A DNA stretch of 64,000 nucleotides from UBA9676 sp963741615 (GTDB lineage Bacteria; Actinomycetota; Actinomycetes; Streptosporangiales; Streptosporangiaceae). The position numbers were made by a program, and so were the translations under genes. The DNA lies in NCBI GenBank assembly GCA_963741615.1, contig CAVUIU010000025.1, positions 124,001 through 188,000 of the forward strand, given 5' to 3'. The notes under the pieces were generated by a model, which worked only from the letters and a program-made list of their open reading frames with translations, searched no databases and was not told the DNA's origin. This document shows, piece by piece, positions 26,557-35,391 of the stretch (position 1 is the stretch's first letter; each line of letters begins with the position of its first letter).

Positions 26557-26855
26557 GCGGGCAGCCGCACAGCGGCGAACCCCAGGCCGCCATCGGGGGG
26601 TTCCGGGGGGGCGCTCCCCCGGGCCAGCACAGCGGGGGGCTCCGGGGGGGCGCTCCCCCGGGCCAGCACAGCGGCGAACGCCAGGTGCCGTTCTACTGCC
26701 CGTACTGCGGGGACGAGGACCTGCGCCCGGCCGGGCCGGCCGGTGGCAGCTGGCGGTGCGGCGCCTGCGCCCGGGCGTTCGAGCTCCGGTTCGCCGGGGT
26801 CGCCCCTACCGGCGAGACCGGCGTGCCGGGCGACGGACAGGCGCCGCCGCCATGA
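26553..26855 (+). CDS. small zinc-ribbon protein in the sulfite reductase operon
   Basis: A 100-residue protein starting GTG 26553 inside the sulfite reductase stop and ending in an ATGA overlap with the siroheme synthase gene. The C-terminal half holds two CxxC knuckles (FYCPYCGDEDLRP and WRCGACARAFELRF), consistent with a zinc ribbon. Small CxxC proteins occupy this operon position in other actinomycetes; a role in metal or redox handling is a guess. The N-terminal half is an expanded GGAPPGQHSG repeat, probably not essential. Confidence 0.8.
   Translation: MSGQPHSGEPQAAIGGFRGGAPPGQHSGGLRGGAPPGQHSGERQVPFYCPYCGDEDLRPAGPAGGSWRCGACARAFELRFAGVAPTGETGVPGDGQAPPP
26602..26674. repeat. 39-bp tandem repeat with internal hairpins
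   Basis: A 34-bp block is identical at 26602-26635 and 26641-26674, giving a 39-bp (13-codon) period in frame with the zinc-ribbon gene. A shorter degenerate copy precedes it near 26560. Each unit contains CCGGGGG-GGCGCT-CCCCCGG, a very stable hairpin. Confidence 0.8.
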
Positions 26856-28123
26856 CCTACCCGCTCATGCTCGACCTCACCGGCCGCCCGGTGGTGGTCG
26901 TCGGCGGCGGCGCGGTGGCACTGCGCCGGGTGCGCTCCCTGCTCGCCGCGGGCGCGCTGGTGCACGTCATCGCGCCACACGTGGATCCCGCGCTGGCCGG
27001 GGAAGACGTACGGCTGAGCCGGCGGAAGTACCGCGACGGCGACCTGGCGGGCGCGTGGCTCGCCCACGCGGCCACCGACGATCCGGCCGTCAACTCCCGC
27101 GTCGCCGCCGCGGCCGAACGCTTGCGCATCTGGTGCGTGCGAGCCGACGACGCGGCCGCGTCGCGTGCGTGGACACCCGCTGTGGCCCGGCAGGGGGAGT
27201 TCACCGTCGCCGTGACCGCGGGCGGTGACCCGGCCCGGGCGAAGGCGCTGCGCGCCGCGATCGCGCTCGCTCTCGCCGAGGGGGCCCTGCCCGCCCGGCC
27301 GCGGCGCCGCGGCACCCCGGGCAGCGCCGCGGCCGGCCCCGCAGGCGCGGCAGGCCGGGTGGGCCGGGCAGGCCGGGTGGGCCGGGTAGCCCTGGTCGGC
27401 GGCGGGCCCGGTGACCCCGGGCTGCTGACGGTGCGTGGCCGCCGGCTCCTGGCCGAGGCGGACGTCGTGGTCGCCGACCGGCTCGCGCCCCGCGACGTGC
27501 TCGCCGAACTCGGCCCCGATGTCGAGGTGATCGACGCGGGCAAGGCGCCGCACGCCGAGCACCTGTCCCAGGAGCAGATCAACGCGCTGCTGGTCGAGCG
27601 GGCGCTCGCGGGACAGCGGGTGGTACGCCTCAAGGGCGGCGACCCGTTCGTCTTCGGCCGGGGCGGGGAGGAGGCGCTGGCCTGCGTCGGGGCCGGGGTT
27701 CCGTTCGAGGTCGTGCCGGGGGTCACCAGCGCGGTGGCGGTCCCGGCCTGCGCCGGGATCCCGGTGACCCACCGGGGTGTCACGCAGGACTTCGCGGTCG
27801 TGTCCGCCCACCTCGATCCCTCGCACCCGGGCGCCACCGTGGACTGGGAGGCGCTCGCCGCGGGCCCGGGCACGCTGGTGCTGCTGATGGCCGTGGCCCG
27901 GCTGGCCGAGGTCACGCGGGAACTGGTCAAGCGGGGGCGGGACGCCAGCACCCCGGTCGCCGTGATCTGTGACGGCACCACGCAGCGGCAGCGGGTCCTG
28001 GTATCCACGCTCGGGCAGGTGGCCGGGGACGCGGAAGCCAGCGGCGTCCGGCCGCCCGCCGTCGTCGTGGTGGGCGAGGTGGTCAGGCTGCGGGAGGAAC
28101 TGGCGAACGCGGGCGCGGCATGA
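26852..28123 (+). CDS. cysG: siroheme synthase: precorrin-2 dehydrogenase fused to uroporphyrinogen-III methyltransferase
   Basis: A 423-residue bifunctional protein. Residues 1-150 are the NAD-binding dehydrogenase/chelatase-type domain (LTGRPVVVVGGGAVALRRVR). Residues 180-420 are SAM-dependent methyltransferase with VALVGGGPGDPGLLTVRGRR, VVRLKGGDPFVFGRGGEEAL and PGVTSAVAVPACAGIPVTHR. Together they turn uroporphyrinogen III into sirohydrochlorin. The start overlaps the previous stop (ATGA). A Gly/Ala linker with repeated GRAGRVG joins the domains. The separate chelatase gene follows, so the N-domain may act mainly as dehydrogenase. Confidence 0.94.
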   Translation: MTYPLMLDLTGRPVVVVGGGAVALRRVRSLLAAGALVHVIAPHVDPALAGEDVRLSRRKYRDGDLAGAWLAHAATDDPAVNSRVAAAAERLRIWCVRADDAAASRAWTPAVARQGEFTVAVTAGGDPARAKALRAAIALALAEGALPARPRRRGTPGSAAAGPAGAAGRVGRAGRVGRVALVGGGPGDPGLLTVRGRRLLAEADVVVADRLAPRDVLAELGPDVEVIDAGKAPHAEHLSQEQINALLVERALAGQRVVRLKGGDPFVFGRGGEEALACVGAGVPFEVVPGVTSAVAVPACAGIPVTHRGVTQDFAVVSAHLDPSHPGATVDWEALAAGPGTLVLLMAVARLAEVTRELVKRGRDASTPVAVICDGTTQRQRVLVSTLGQVAGDAEASGVRPPAVVVVGEVVRLREELANAGAA

Positions 28124-28809
28124 GCCGCCCGGTGCTGCTCGCGGTGGCGCACGGCAGCCGCGACCCGGCCGCCCGGCGGACGGTCGGCGTGCTCGCCGCC
28201 CGGGCCGGGCGGCTCGCCCCCGGCCTGGAGATCCGCGTGGCCTTCGTGCAGAACGCGGGGCCGTCCGCGGCGCAGGTGCTCGCCGAGACGGCCGGGGCCG
28301 GGGTGGTCATCGTGCCACTGCTGCTCTGCGCCGGTTATCACCTCAGCGAGGACATCGCCGGCCTGGCGAAGCGGGCCGGGGTGCCGGTAGCCGCCCCGCT
28401 CGGGCCGGACCCCGGGCTCGTCCCCGCGCTGGCGGACCGCCTCGCCGAAGCCGGGGTGCCGCCGGGAACCCCGGTCGTGCTGGCCGCCGCCGGCTCCACT
28501 GACCCCCGCGCCATCGTGCAAACCCGCAGCCAGGCCGCCCTGCTGGCGGCGCACCTGATGGTGCCGGTCCTGGCGGCGTTCGCGTCAGCCGGCCAGCCCG
28601 CGGTGGACGAGGCGATCGCCATCCTGACCGCCCGCACCGGCGGCCCGGTCGCCGTGGCCAGCTACCTGCTGGCCCCGGGCGTCTTCCACGACCGGCTCGC
28701 CGCGGGCGGCGCCGCCTGGATCAGCGCCCCGCTCGGCGACCACCCGGCCGTCGCCAGCCTGGTCATCGACCGTTTCCACGCCGTCAGCGCGGCGGCACTT
28801 GCCGGGTGA
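28120..28809 (+). CDS. sirohydrochlorin ferrochelatase, CbiX-like
   Basis: A 229-residue chelatase inserting iron (or cobalt) into sirohydrochlorin. The N-terminal metal-binding motif is LLAVAHGSRDPAARRTVGVL. VIVPLLLCAGYHLSEDIAG supplies the second conserved His. Two half-domains are visible (1-115 and 120-229), the second lacking the leading His motif. It overlaps cysG by 4 nt and ends the sulfite reductase operon: leader peptide, reductase, zinc ribbon, siroheme synthase, chelatase. Confidence 0.92.
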   Translation: MSRPVLLAVAHGSRDPAARRTVGVLAARAGRLAPGLEIRVAFVQNAGPSAAQVLAETAGAGVVIVPLLLCAGYHLSEDIAGLAKRAGVPVAAPLGPDPGLVPALADRLAEAGVPPGTPVVLAAAGSTDPRAIVQTRSQAALLAAHLMVPVLAAFASAGQPAVDEAIAILTARTGGPVAVASYLLAPGVFHDRLAAGGAAWISAPLGDHPAVASLVIDRFHAVSAAALAG

Positions 28810-28818
28810 GCAAGCCCG

Positions 28819-29556
28819 CTAAAACTGCTGGCCGGTGGGGTCCCTGAGTTCGCGCAGTCTCACTGCGAAGTCCCGCAGCAGTGCGTACACCCGCCCGCTC
28901 TGCGGCGGGCCCACACCGGCCTGGCCGCGTTCGGCGGCCATCGCCGAGCGCACCGCCTGCAGGGAGCCGAGCACGTCCTCGACCCGGCCGCGGTTGAGCT
29001 CACCCCGCGCGCTCTCGCGCAGCGCATAGAGCTCCTGGGTCAGGTCATCGGCGCGCCGCTGGATATCGGCCCACCGGGCGGGGGCGTCCGCCGCCGCCAG
29101 CGCCCCCGGGGCCTCGGCGGCGCTCATCGCGTCATACAGGGCCGAGCCTCTCGCATACGCGTCGATCGTCCTCGACCGCCAGTCGGCGGTGGTGGCAGAA
29201 CGGCGCCCGGAACGGCGGGCTATCAGCACGGCCACGATGATGACGACGACGGCAGCCAGCAGGATCCACAGCCACAGGAGCGAGGAGCCGGACCCGCTTG
29301 CCGCGGCTGTCGAGGCCGTCGCCGGGGCCGCCGACGTTGCCGGGGCCTGCGTGCTCGGCGCCGGAGCCGGCGCCGAGCTGGGCGCGGGAGCCGATGTCCT
29401 CGACGGCAGGGTGGGGGGCGAGATGGTCACGCTCCGGCTGGCCGTGATGCTGGATATCGCGTCCTGGACCCTGCCGCCCGAGCCGCAGCCCGCTGCCAGG
29501 CACCCGGTGACGAGGACCGCAAGGGCCAGGACCAGTCCGCGCGTCAGCCGGTTCAT
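28819..29556 (-). CDS. lipoprotein with a second transmembrane segment
   Basis: A 245-residue protein from ATG 29556 with GGAAGGA upstream. The signal peptide ends in a lipobox, LVTGCLAAGC. A Ser/Thr/Pro/Ala-rich linker follows, then a transmembrane helix near 105-128 (LLWLWILLAAVVVIIVAVLI) and RRSGRR, then a helical domain with YALRESARGELNRGRVEDVL. It looks like a membrane-bound protein of unknown role, recalling small helical 'LapA-like' or DUF-type actinobacterial proteins. It is followed by the large membrane protein on the same strand. Confidence 0.78.
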   Translation of the reverse strand: MNRLTRGLVLALAVLVTGCLAAGCGSGGRVQDAISSITASRSVTISPPTLPSRTSAPAPSSAPAPAPSTQAPATSAAPATASTAAASGSGSSLLWLWILLAAVVVIIVAVLIARRSGRRSATTADWRSRTIDAYARGSALYDAMSAAEAPGALAAADAPARWADIQRRADDLTQELYALRESARGELNRGRVEDVLGSLQAVRSAMAAERGQAGVGPPQSGRVYALLRDFAVRLRELRDPTGQQF

Positions 29557-29666
29557 TTCCTGGTCCTTCCACGATCCCGCCCCGGGGACTTCCCGGCGCA
29601 TCGGTGCCAAGCCTGCCGCCGGCACGCCGCAGATTCTTCACCCCCGGGGGGTGGCTTCTCCCCCGG

Positions 29667-32099
29667 CTACAGCGCCTGTTTGCGCTGGAGGACATTGAAG
29701 GCGGCCCAGCCCACCGGCACCGGGAGCCAGAACGTCAGCAGCCGGAACAGCAGGACCGCGCTGAGCGCCGTGGCGCTGGTCATCCCGGTGGCCGCCCCGG
29801 CGGCGGTGAGCGCGGCGGACATCGCGAGCTCGACGGCGCCCAGGCCGCCGGGTGTCGGGGCGACCGACCCGAGTGCGCTGCCGGTCAGGTACACCACGGC
29901 GATGCTCGTGATGGGCACGGCACCGCCGAGCGCGCGCACGGACGCGGCCAGGCACAGCACGTAGACCAGGGTCAGGCCCAGTGCGCCGCCAATGCCTTCG
30001 GCCAGCTTGCGCGGGCTCTGCACGAGATCGAGCAGCCTGGGCAGCACCTGCCCGAGCGTGGGGACGAGCCGGGCACGCAGCAGCCGTCGCCCACGCGGAA
30101 GGGCCATCGCCACCAGCAGCAGCACCACCAGCCCGGCGAGGACGTAATAGACCCAGACCGGTGGCCGCAGGGAATGGATCTGCGCCGCTCCGGTGACCGC
30201 CGCGAAGATCACAAGCAGCAGCATGTGCAGAACGAAGGCGATCACCTGTGCCGCGCCCACGCTCGCGGTCGCCTTGGCCGGCGAGACGCCGCTGCGCTGC
30301 AGGTAGCGGATATTGAGTGCGACGCCGCCCACGGCGGCGGGCGTCACCAGCGTGACGAATGAGGCGGCGAGCTGCGCCAGGATGGTGCGCGCGAACCTCA
30401 GCGGCTCCAGCACGAAGCCGGTTAGGGATACCGCCGCCGCCACGTAGGTGAGTGCGGACAGGAGCAAGGCCACCGCGGTCCACTGCCAGCGCGAGTGCCG
30501 GATGAGGCTGGCGAAGCTGACCTCCGTGAGCTGCCCGGCCAGGATGTACGCCACGACCACGCCGCCGACCAGGCTCACCACCGTGCGCAGCCGCACCCGC
30601 TCCAGCCGGGCCGGTGCGGCGGCCTCACCGTCGGGAGCATCGGCGGCCAGCTGCGCCCGCAGGGCGGGCAGGACGTCGTGCCGCCGCCGCAGCGCCGTCC
30701 GGGTGCTGCGGGACAGCGCCACCGGCTGGAGCAGGGGCAGCACGCCGGCCAGCTTCGCCGCGCCCACCTCGTTGAGCGCGCCATCGGCCGCCTTTTCCGG
30801 GCCGACGAGCAGCGACAGCTCGGCGAGCAGCTGGGCCAGGTCCAGGCGGCGCTGGAGGTCACTCGCGGCCACATCGCCGCTGCCGGGGTCGAGCAGCACC
30901 ACCTCGCCCTCACCGGTGACGAGGATCCTGTCCGCCGTGAGCGCCCGGTGGGTGATGCCGTGAGCATGCATCCGGAGCACGGTGGCCCAGAGCCGGCTCA
31001 GCAGGGCGTCGCCCGGCCGTGAGGTGCGCTCTGCCAGGGTGGTTCCGGTGCAGTGGTCGTAGGCCAGCACGGTGGCGTCCGGGCCGACCCGGACGGCGGC
31101 GCGCAGGCGCGGTGTCGCGACCGAGGCGTTGGCCAGCGCGTAGGACAGCAGCGCCGACCGCTCCACGGCATGCTCGAGCGACAGCGGCACATTGCGGGAC
31201 ACCTGGCTGCGGACCCGCACCAGCCGGTAGATGCGGTACAGCGCCCCCGCGGCCTGCTGGTCGCGGTCGAACACGGCCACGTCGAGGCGGTCACCATCGC
31301 AGGTGGTCGCGGCGTAGGAGCGGCTCGCGCCCCGGGTATCCGTTATGCGGCTCATCGTCGCGACGGGCAGGCCCGCGGAGCCGAGCGCCTCGGCTATCTC
31401 CAGCGCCGCCGGCCGCTGTGAGGGCAGGCCCGCCGCGTACCGCACGGCAAGGCCCACCGTGGCGCCCAGGAGCACGGTGATCGCCAGCGAGAGTGCGGTG
31501 GCGTGCTGCCCGATGAGGGCGGCGACCGCGTATCCCCCGACCGTGAACCAGACGGCGGCCAGCCAGCGGGGGCGCCCCCCGAGGTCGATGACGGTGACGT
31601 AGGCCGTGAACGCGGCCAGGTAGATGTCAAGCGCGGTGGTCTGGAACAGGCCGCTGTGGAGCACGGTGAGGGCGGCGTAGAGATCGGCGGCGCCGGACAG
31701 CCGCAGCACGGCGTTCGCCGCCACGACCACGGCGACCGTGAGCGCGCTCGTCGCCAGCGCCTCGCCGAGCCGGCGAGGCTGACGGCGCACGAACTGGCGT
31801 ACGGCGAGCGCCACCGGCAGGATCAGCAGCGCCAGTCTCGACGCGATCCACAGCAGGCTGAGCAGCAGCCCCGGCAGGTTCTGCCCGGCGGTCGCGATGT
31901 CCGATTCAGCGCCCAGCTCGGTGCCCCGTGCCACCACGCCCGCGCCCAGCAGGATGGCCAGCCCGGCGCACGCGCCGAGCAGGCGGAGCAGATCGACCGG
32001 CTTGCGGATCCGCCGCTGAAGATGATCGTCGATGATGACCGCGGGCCCGGTGGACGTGCCGACAGGCGGCGACGGCGGATCAGGCCGGGGCGACATCAC
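29667..32099 (-). CDS. membrane protein fusing a degenerate kinase-like domain to a YbhN/MprF-type domain
   Basis: An 810-residue protein. Residues 40-220 hold about six transmembrane segments. Residues 225-500 form a cytoplasmic domain with kinase-like order, including HGITHRALTADRILVTGEGE (382-399) and LLDPGSG (402-408). The usual catalytic HRD is HRA and DFG is DPG, so it is likely a pseudokinase. Residues 505-800 are a lysylphosphatidylglycerol-synthase-type transmembrane domain (UPF0104/YbhN; VAPTPGGLGAVELAMSAALT). Similar fusions occur in actinomycetes. Lipid flipping controlled by the kinase-like part is an inference. Start may be GTG 32099 or ATG 32096. Confidence 0.88.
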   Translation of the reverse strand: MMSPRPDPPSPPVGTSTGPAVIIDDHLQRRIRKPVDLLRLLGACAGLAILLGAGVVARGTELGAESDIATAGQNLPGLLLSLLWIASRLALLILPVALAVRQFVRRQPRRLGEALATSALTVAVVVAANAVLRLSGAADLYAALTVLHSGLFQTTALDIYLAAFTAYVTVIDLGGRPRWLAAVWFTVGGYAVAALIGQHATALSLAITVLLGATVGLAVRYAAGLPSQRPAALEIAEALGSAGLPVATMSRITDTRGASRSYAATTCDGDRLDVAVFDRDQQAAGALYRIYRLVRVRSQVSRNVPLSLEHAVERSALLSYALANASVATPRLRAAVRVGPDATVLAYDHCTGTTLAERTSRPGDALLSRLWATVLRMHAHGITHRALTADRILVTGEGEVVLLDPGSGDVAASDLQRRLDLAQLLAELSLLVGPEKAADGALNEVGAAKLAGVLPLLQPVALSRSTRTALRRRHDVLPALRAQLAADAPDGEAAAPARLERVRLRTVVSLVGGVVVAYILAGQLTEVSFASLIRHSRWQWTAVALLLSALTYVAAAVSLTGFVLEPLRFARTILAQLAASFVTLVTPAAVGGVALNIRYLQRSGVSPAKATASVGAAQVIAFVLHMLLLVIFAAVTGAAQIHSLRPPVWVYYVLAGLVVLLLVAMALPRGRRLLRARLVPTLGQVLPRLLDLVQSPRKLAEGIGGALGLTLVYVLCLAASVRALGGAVPITSIAVVYLTGSALGSVAPTPGGLGAVELAMSAALTAAGAATGMTSATALSAVLLFRLLTFWLPVPVGWAAFNVLQRKQAL

Positions 32100-32196
32100 C
32101 TCACGATCGTGTCACCTTGGTGATCGAGTAGTACAGGCACTCCTTCGCGGGCTCACGGGCATCACGGGCCCGGCAACTCCCCCGTCCGGGACCGGA

Positions 32197-32640
32197 TCAG
32201 CCGCCGTGTCCCAGCGCGGCGATCGCCTTGGCGAGGCGCCGCTGCCGGGTCTGCGGGGTCTTGGCGCCGGTGATGTCCAGCACGTAGCGCAGCTGCTGGC
32301 TGTAGGACAGCTGGCCGAATGCCCGCCCGGCCGCGGCGTCGGCGCTGAGGGCTTCGGCGAGGTCGCCGGGCACGCTCACCTCGCGGGGATCGGCGTCCAG
32401 CGTGACCTCCACGTCCACCTCGTCGCCGGCCGCGACGCCGGCGGCTGCCCGGTTCTCCGCGCTGACCGGGAGCATGAACTGCCCTCCCATGACGGCCACG
32501 CTGCTGCGGTACGTGTGGCCGGCGATCGTGACACGGACCGGCGGGCGCTTGCCCTGCCCGAGGCCCGCGACCACCTCGGGCGGGACCCGTATGCCGGTAG
32601 CGGTCTTGCCGCTGAGAAGGATGACGGCACGGAACTTCAT
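32197..32640 (-). CDS. DUF1905/YdeI-like small protein
   Basis: A 147-residue protein started at ATG 32640, preceded by GAGAGGG; an upstream ATG at 32670 lacks a site. Residues 1-90 are a DUF1905 barrel (MKFRAVILLSGKTATGIRVP; VRVTIAGHTYRSSVAVMGGQ). The C-terminal helices match the OmdA/YdeI bacteriocin-protection-type motif (LSYSQQLRYVLDITGAKTPQ TRQRRLAKAI). It is divergent from a TetR gene with a shared palindromic operator, so it is a probable target of that repressor. Confidence 0.9.
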   Translation of the reverse strand: MKFRAVILLSGKTATGIRVPPEVVAGLGQGKRPPVRVTIAGHTYRSSVAVMGGQFMLPVSAENRAAAGVAAGDEVDVEVTLDADPREVSVPGDLAEALSADAAAGRAFGQLSYSQQLRYVLDITGAKTPQTRQRRLAKAIAALGHGG

Positions 32641-32701
32641 CGGGCCCTCTCTGGTGACCATCGTGCTCATCGTCGTCGCCTCCGTAGGTCGGGTAGTTCG
32701 G

Positions 32702-32747
32702 GTACTAGACGGTACAGTACTACTAGTAGTACTGAGCCGTCTAGTAC
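32702..32747. promoter_or_regulatory. 46-bp palindromic operator for the adjacent TetR gene
   Basis: GTACTAGACGG at 32702-32712 is matched exactly by CCGTCTAGTAC at 32737-32747. At the centre lies the perfect 18-bp palindrome AGTACTACTAGTAGTACT (32716-32733). Only two base pairs out of the 23 symmetric pairs fail. It sits midway between the divergent DUF1905 gene and the TetR gene. This is the expected layout for TetR autoregulation and control of its divergent neighbour, with room for two dimers. Confidence 0.82.
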
Positions 32748-32786
32748 TAGAGTGGACTTTGCACCGGTACCCACGAGGAGGTCGCG

Positions 32787-33482
32787 ATGGATGTGCCGCC
32801 GGCGGCTGACCGCCAGGGATCGGACAGCCGCTCCGCGCGCAAGCGCCGCGCGATCATGGAGGCGGCCACGGCGCTGTTCCTGGCCAACGGGTACCAGGGC
32901 ACGAGCATGGATGACATCGCGGCGCGGGCCGCCGTCTCCAAGCAGACCGTCTACAAGAACTTCGCTGACAAGGAGCGGCTGTTCACTGACATCGTCCTCG
33001 GCGCCGCCGCCCGCGCCGACGAGTTCATCGAGACACTGCCCCGGGTGCTGGCCGGCGGCGGAGACGTGGAGGCAGTGCTGCGGACGCTGGGCCGCCAGTA
33101 CCTTGCCACCGTCATGCAGCCGCGCCTGCTGCAGCTGCGCCGGCTCGTCATCGCGGAAGCGGGCCGGTTCCCCGAGCTGGCCCGTGCGTACTACCAGCGC
33201 GCCCCCGAACGCGTCATGACCGCCCTTGCTGCCCAACTGGGCCATCTCGCGGACCGTGGGCTGCTGAAGCTCGACGATCCGCTGCGGGCAGCCAGCCACT
33301 ACGCCTTCCTGGTCCTTGGCCTGCCGCTGGACAGAGCGATGTTCCTCGGTGATGGCCACAACCTCACCGCTGCCGAGCTCGATCACGCGGCCGACGTCGC
33401 CGTCCGCGTCTTCCTGGCCGCCTACGGCCGGCCCGCACGGGTGGCCGTCGGTGGGACGGACGGCCACCCGATTCCGGTTTAG
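32787..33482 (+). CDS. TetR/AcrR family transcriptional repressor
   Basis: A 231-residue regulator. The N-terminal helix-turn-helix is ARKRRAIMEAATALFLANGY then TSMDDIAARAAVSKQTVYKN FADKERLF. The C-terminal domain with GDVEAVLRTLGRQYLATVMQ and FPELARAYYQRAPERV resembles AefR-like regulators. GAGGAGG lies just before the ATG. It is divergent from the DUF1905 gene across a 46-bp palindrome, which it probably binds. The ligand is unknown. Confidence 0.94.
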   Translation: MDVPPAADRQGSDSRSARKRRAIMEAATALFLANGYQGTSMDDIAARAAVSKQTVYKNFADKERLFTDIVLGAAARADEFIETLPRVLAGGGDVEAVLRTLGRQYLATVMQPRLLQLRRLVIAEAGRFPELARAYYQRAPERVMTALAAQLGHLADRGLLKLDDPLRAASHYAFLVLGLPLDRAMFLGDGHNLTAAELDHAADVAVRVFLAAYGRPARVAVGGTDGHPIPV

Positions 33483-33631
33483 CCAGGTCATAGCCCAACT
33501 GGGCTATTTGTCCGTATTGATCTGCGCTGCGTCGAGTGTCCTGCCATGCTGCCCGGTGAGCGGGGAGTCAGGCCCGGCGAAAGGCGCAGCTTGCCGAGTA
33601 GCCGGGCGCGGATCCAGCGTGAGGCAGGTTC

Positions 33632-34458
33632 GTGAGTTCGCTGGGCACACATGGCAGGAAAAGGAAGGTCAGGAGGGCAGGACGGCACGCGACGCCCTCA
33701 CCGGCAAGCAGGGCGGCCCGGCAGGCAGGCAAGGCCGCCCCGGCCGTCGCGATGCTGGGCGCGCTCGCGGCCGCGCCGCAGGCACACCATCTGACGGCGG
33801 CCATGCCCAAGGCCACGGCCCGGACGGCGCGCCCCGGCCAGGTGGCGAGCGCACCGTCGCCCGCATCGGCCAGGGACGGCTCGTACCGGCCCCAGCGCGC
33901 CCGGCAGGGCTGGCCGGCCAGGCCGGCCAGCGCGGAGCATGCCGCCGGCCCCGCACGCACCCCGGCCAGGCGCCACCACCGCTCCGCTGCCAGCAAGAGC
34001 CGCTCTTCGGGCCATCAGGGCGGCGGTGCCGTCGCCGGCGGCACTCTCAGGTGCACGGGGAGCGCGGGGATGCTTCCCGCCAACTACGCCGCGATCGTCG
34101 GCTTCCTGACCGCGCACGGGTACACCGGCATCGCGGCGGCGGGCATCGCCGGGAACATCTACCAGGAGTCCATGGGCAATCCCGAGTCCGTCGGTTCCGG
34201 TGGTGGCGGGCTGATCGGGTGGACCCCGCTGCCCGCCGGTTTCGTCACCGGCGACCCCGCTGCTGACCTGCAGACACAGCTGGAGGCCATCCTCACGTTC
34301 AACCAGCAGTGGGCTCAGTACATCCCGCCCTGAACGCCGCCACCAGCCCTGGCGCCGCCGCCGACATCTACGTGACCGATTTCGAGCGGGCCGGCGTCCC
34401 CGCCGCGGCCAACCGCGAGGCGGCCGCCGAGGCGGTGGCAGCCGCCTGCGGACTGTGA
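33632..34458 (+). pseudogene. phage-tail-lysozyme-domain secreted protein, frameshifted near its end
   Basis: From GTG 33632 the frame encodes a basic, Ala/Arg-rich region and then a phage-tail-lysozyme-like domain (LTAHGYTGIAAAGIAGNIYQ ESMGNPES; GGGGLIGWTPLPAGFVTGDP; LQTQLEAILTFNQQWAQYIP), stopping at 34333. Family sequence continues without a gap in the -1 frame from 34330 to a TGA at 34456-34458 as LNAATSPGAAADIYVTDFER AGVPAAANREAA. One missing base near 34325-34331 explains this. The result is loss of about 42 C-terminal residues, unless it is an assembly error or a programmed shift. It probably cleaves or binds peptidoglycan when intact. Confidence 0.75.
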
Positions 34459-34599
34459 CCCCGGTATTACCGGCGCTCTCCGGTCACCTGCCCGCCCAGG
34501 CCGCGGGCAGGCCGTGCATTCCGGGTGCTGTCGCGATCATGACGTTTGAGAACCGCGGGCCGGGTAGTGGGGGCGGCACGTCAATCGCGGGAGGAACTG

Positions 34600-35391
34600 A
34601 TGGCTAGCTGGTTGTGGATCGTGATCGTCATCGCGGTGGTGGTGGTCGCCTTGGTCGCAGCGATGGCGGCCCGGCGGCGCAGGACGGAAATGCTGCGCCA
34701 GCGCTTTGGCCCCGAATATGACAGGACGGTGGGCGCGCGCGAGGATCAGCGCGCGGCCGAGGCCGACCTCCGCGGCCGGGAGCGGGAGCGTGCCCGGCTC
34801 GACATCAAGCCCCTTTCCGAAGCCTCCCGCGTGCGATACGCGCAGGAGTGGCACGTCGTGCAGCAGAGCTTCGTGGATCAGCCGGCCGATGCGACCATGG
34901 CGGCCGACGGCCTTCTGCACCGTGTGATGGCCGAGCGCGGCTACCCGATGGGGGATTTCACCGCCCAGGCCGACCTGGTGTCGGTGGATCACCCTGAGGT
35001 CACCGAGAACTACCGCATCGCCCACGGAATCTACGAGCGGGCCCAGCTGGAGGAGGCGAGCACCGAAGACCTCCGGGAGGCACTGGTCCGGTACCGCTCA
35101 CTGTTCGAGGAGCTGCTGCGGCCCGATGACGGTGCGGCAGCGGCGACCGGCGCGAGGCAGGAACCGGGTAACACCACGGCCCGGGGCGCAGGCGGCGGCG
35201 TTATCCGTGACGGCGGCGCTGTCCGTGACGGCGGCGCTGCCGGTGACAACGGGGCTGTCCGTGAGGCCAACGCTGCCGGTGACGACTGGGCTGTCCGTGA
35301 GGCCGGTGCCGCCGGTGACGGCAGCGTTCCGGCGCGGCCCGTGAGCAGGCAGAACGCTATCGACGTGGAGGCTGGCGATGACGCAGTCTGA
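34600..35391 (+). CDS. membrane-anchored protein with duplicated helical domain and Gly/Asp repeats
   Basis: A 263-residue protein from ATG 34600 after GGGAGGA. A single transmembrane helix lies at 2-23 (SWLWIVIVIAVVVVALVAAM) followed by RRRR, so the bulk is cytoplasmic. Residues 80-180 contain EWHVVQQSFVDQPADATMAA DGLLHRVMAERG and end in TEDLREALVRYRSLFEELL. The last 90 residues are a degenerate repeat of GAVRDGGAAGDNGAVREANA type. The helical domain recurs in the next gene, which overlaps by 14 nt. Function is unknown. Confidence 0.85.
   Translation: MASWLWIVIVIAVVVVALVAAMAARRRRTEMLRQRFGPEYDRTVGAREDQRAAEADLRGRERERARLDIKPLSEASRVRYAQEWHVVQQSFVDQPADATMAADGLLHRVMAERGYPMGDFTAQADLVSVDHPEVTENYRIAHGIYERAQLEEASTEDLREALVRYRSLFEELLRPDDGAAAATGARQEPGNTTARGAGGGVIRDGGAVRDGGAAGDNGAVREANAAGDDWAVREAGAAGDGSVPARPVSRQNAIDVEAGDDAV

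Noticed and set aside
35200..35330. Repeats considered as a CRISPR array
   Set aside because: They are in-frame coding repeats of a Gly/Asp/Ala-rich tail without constant repeats and unique spacers.
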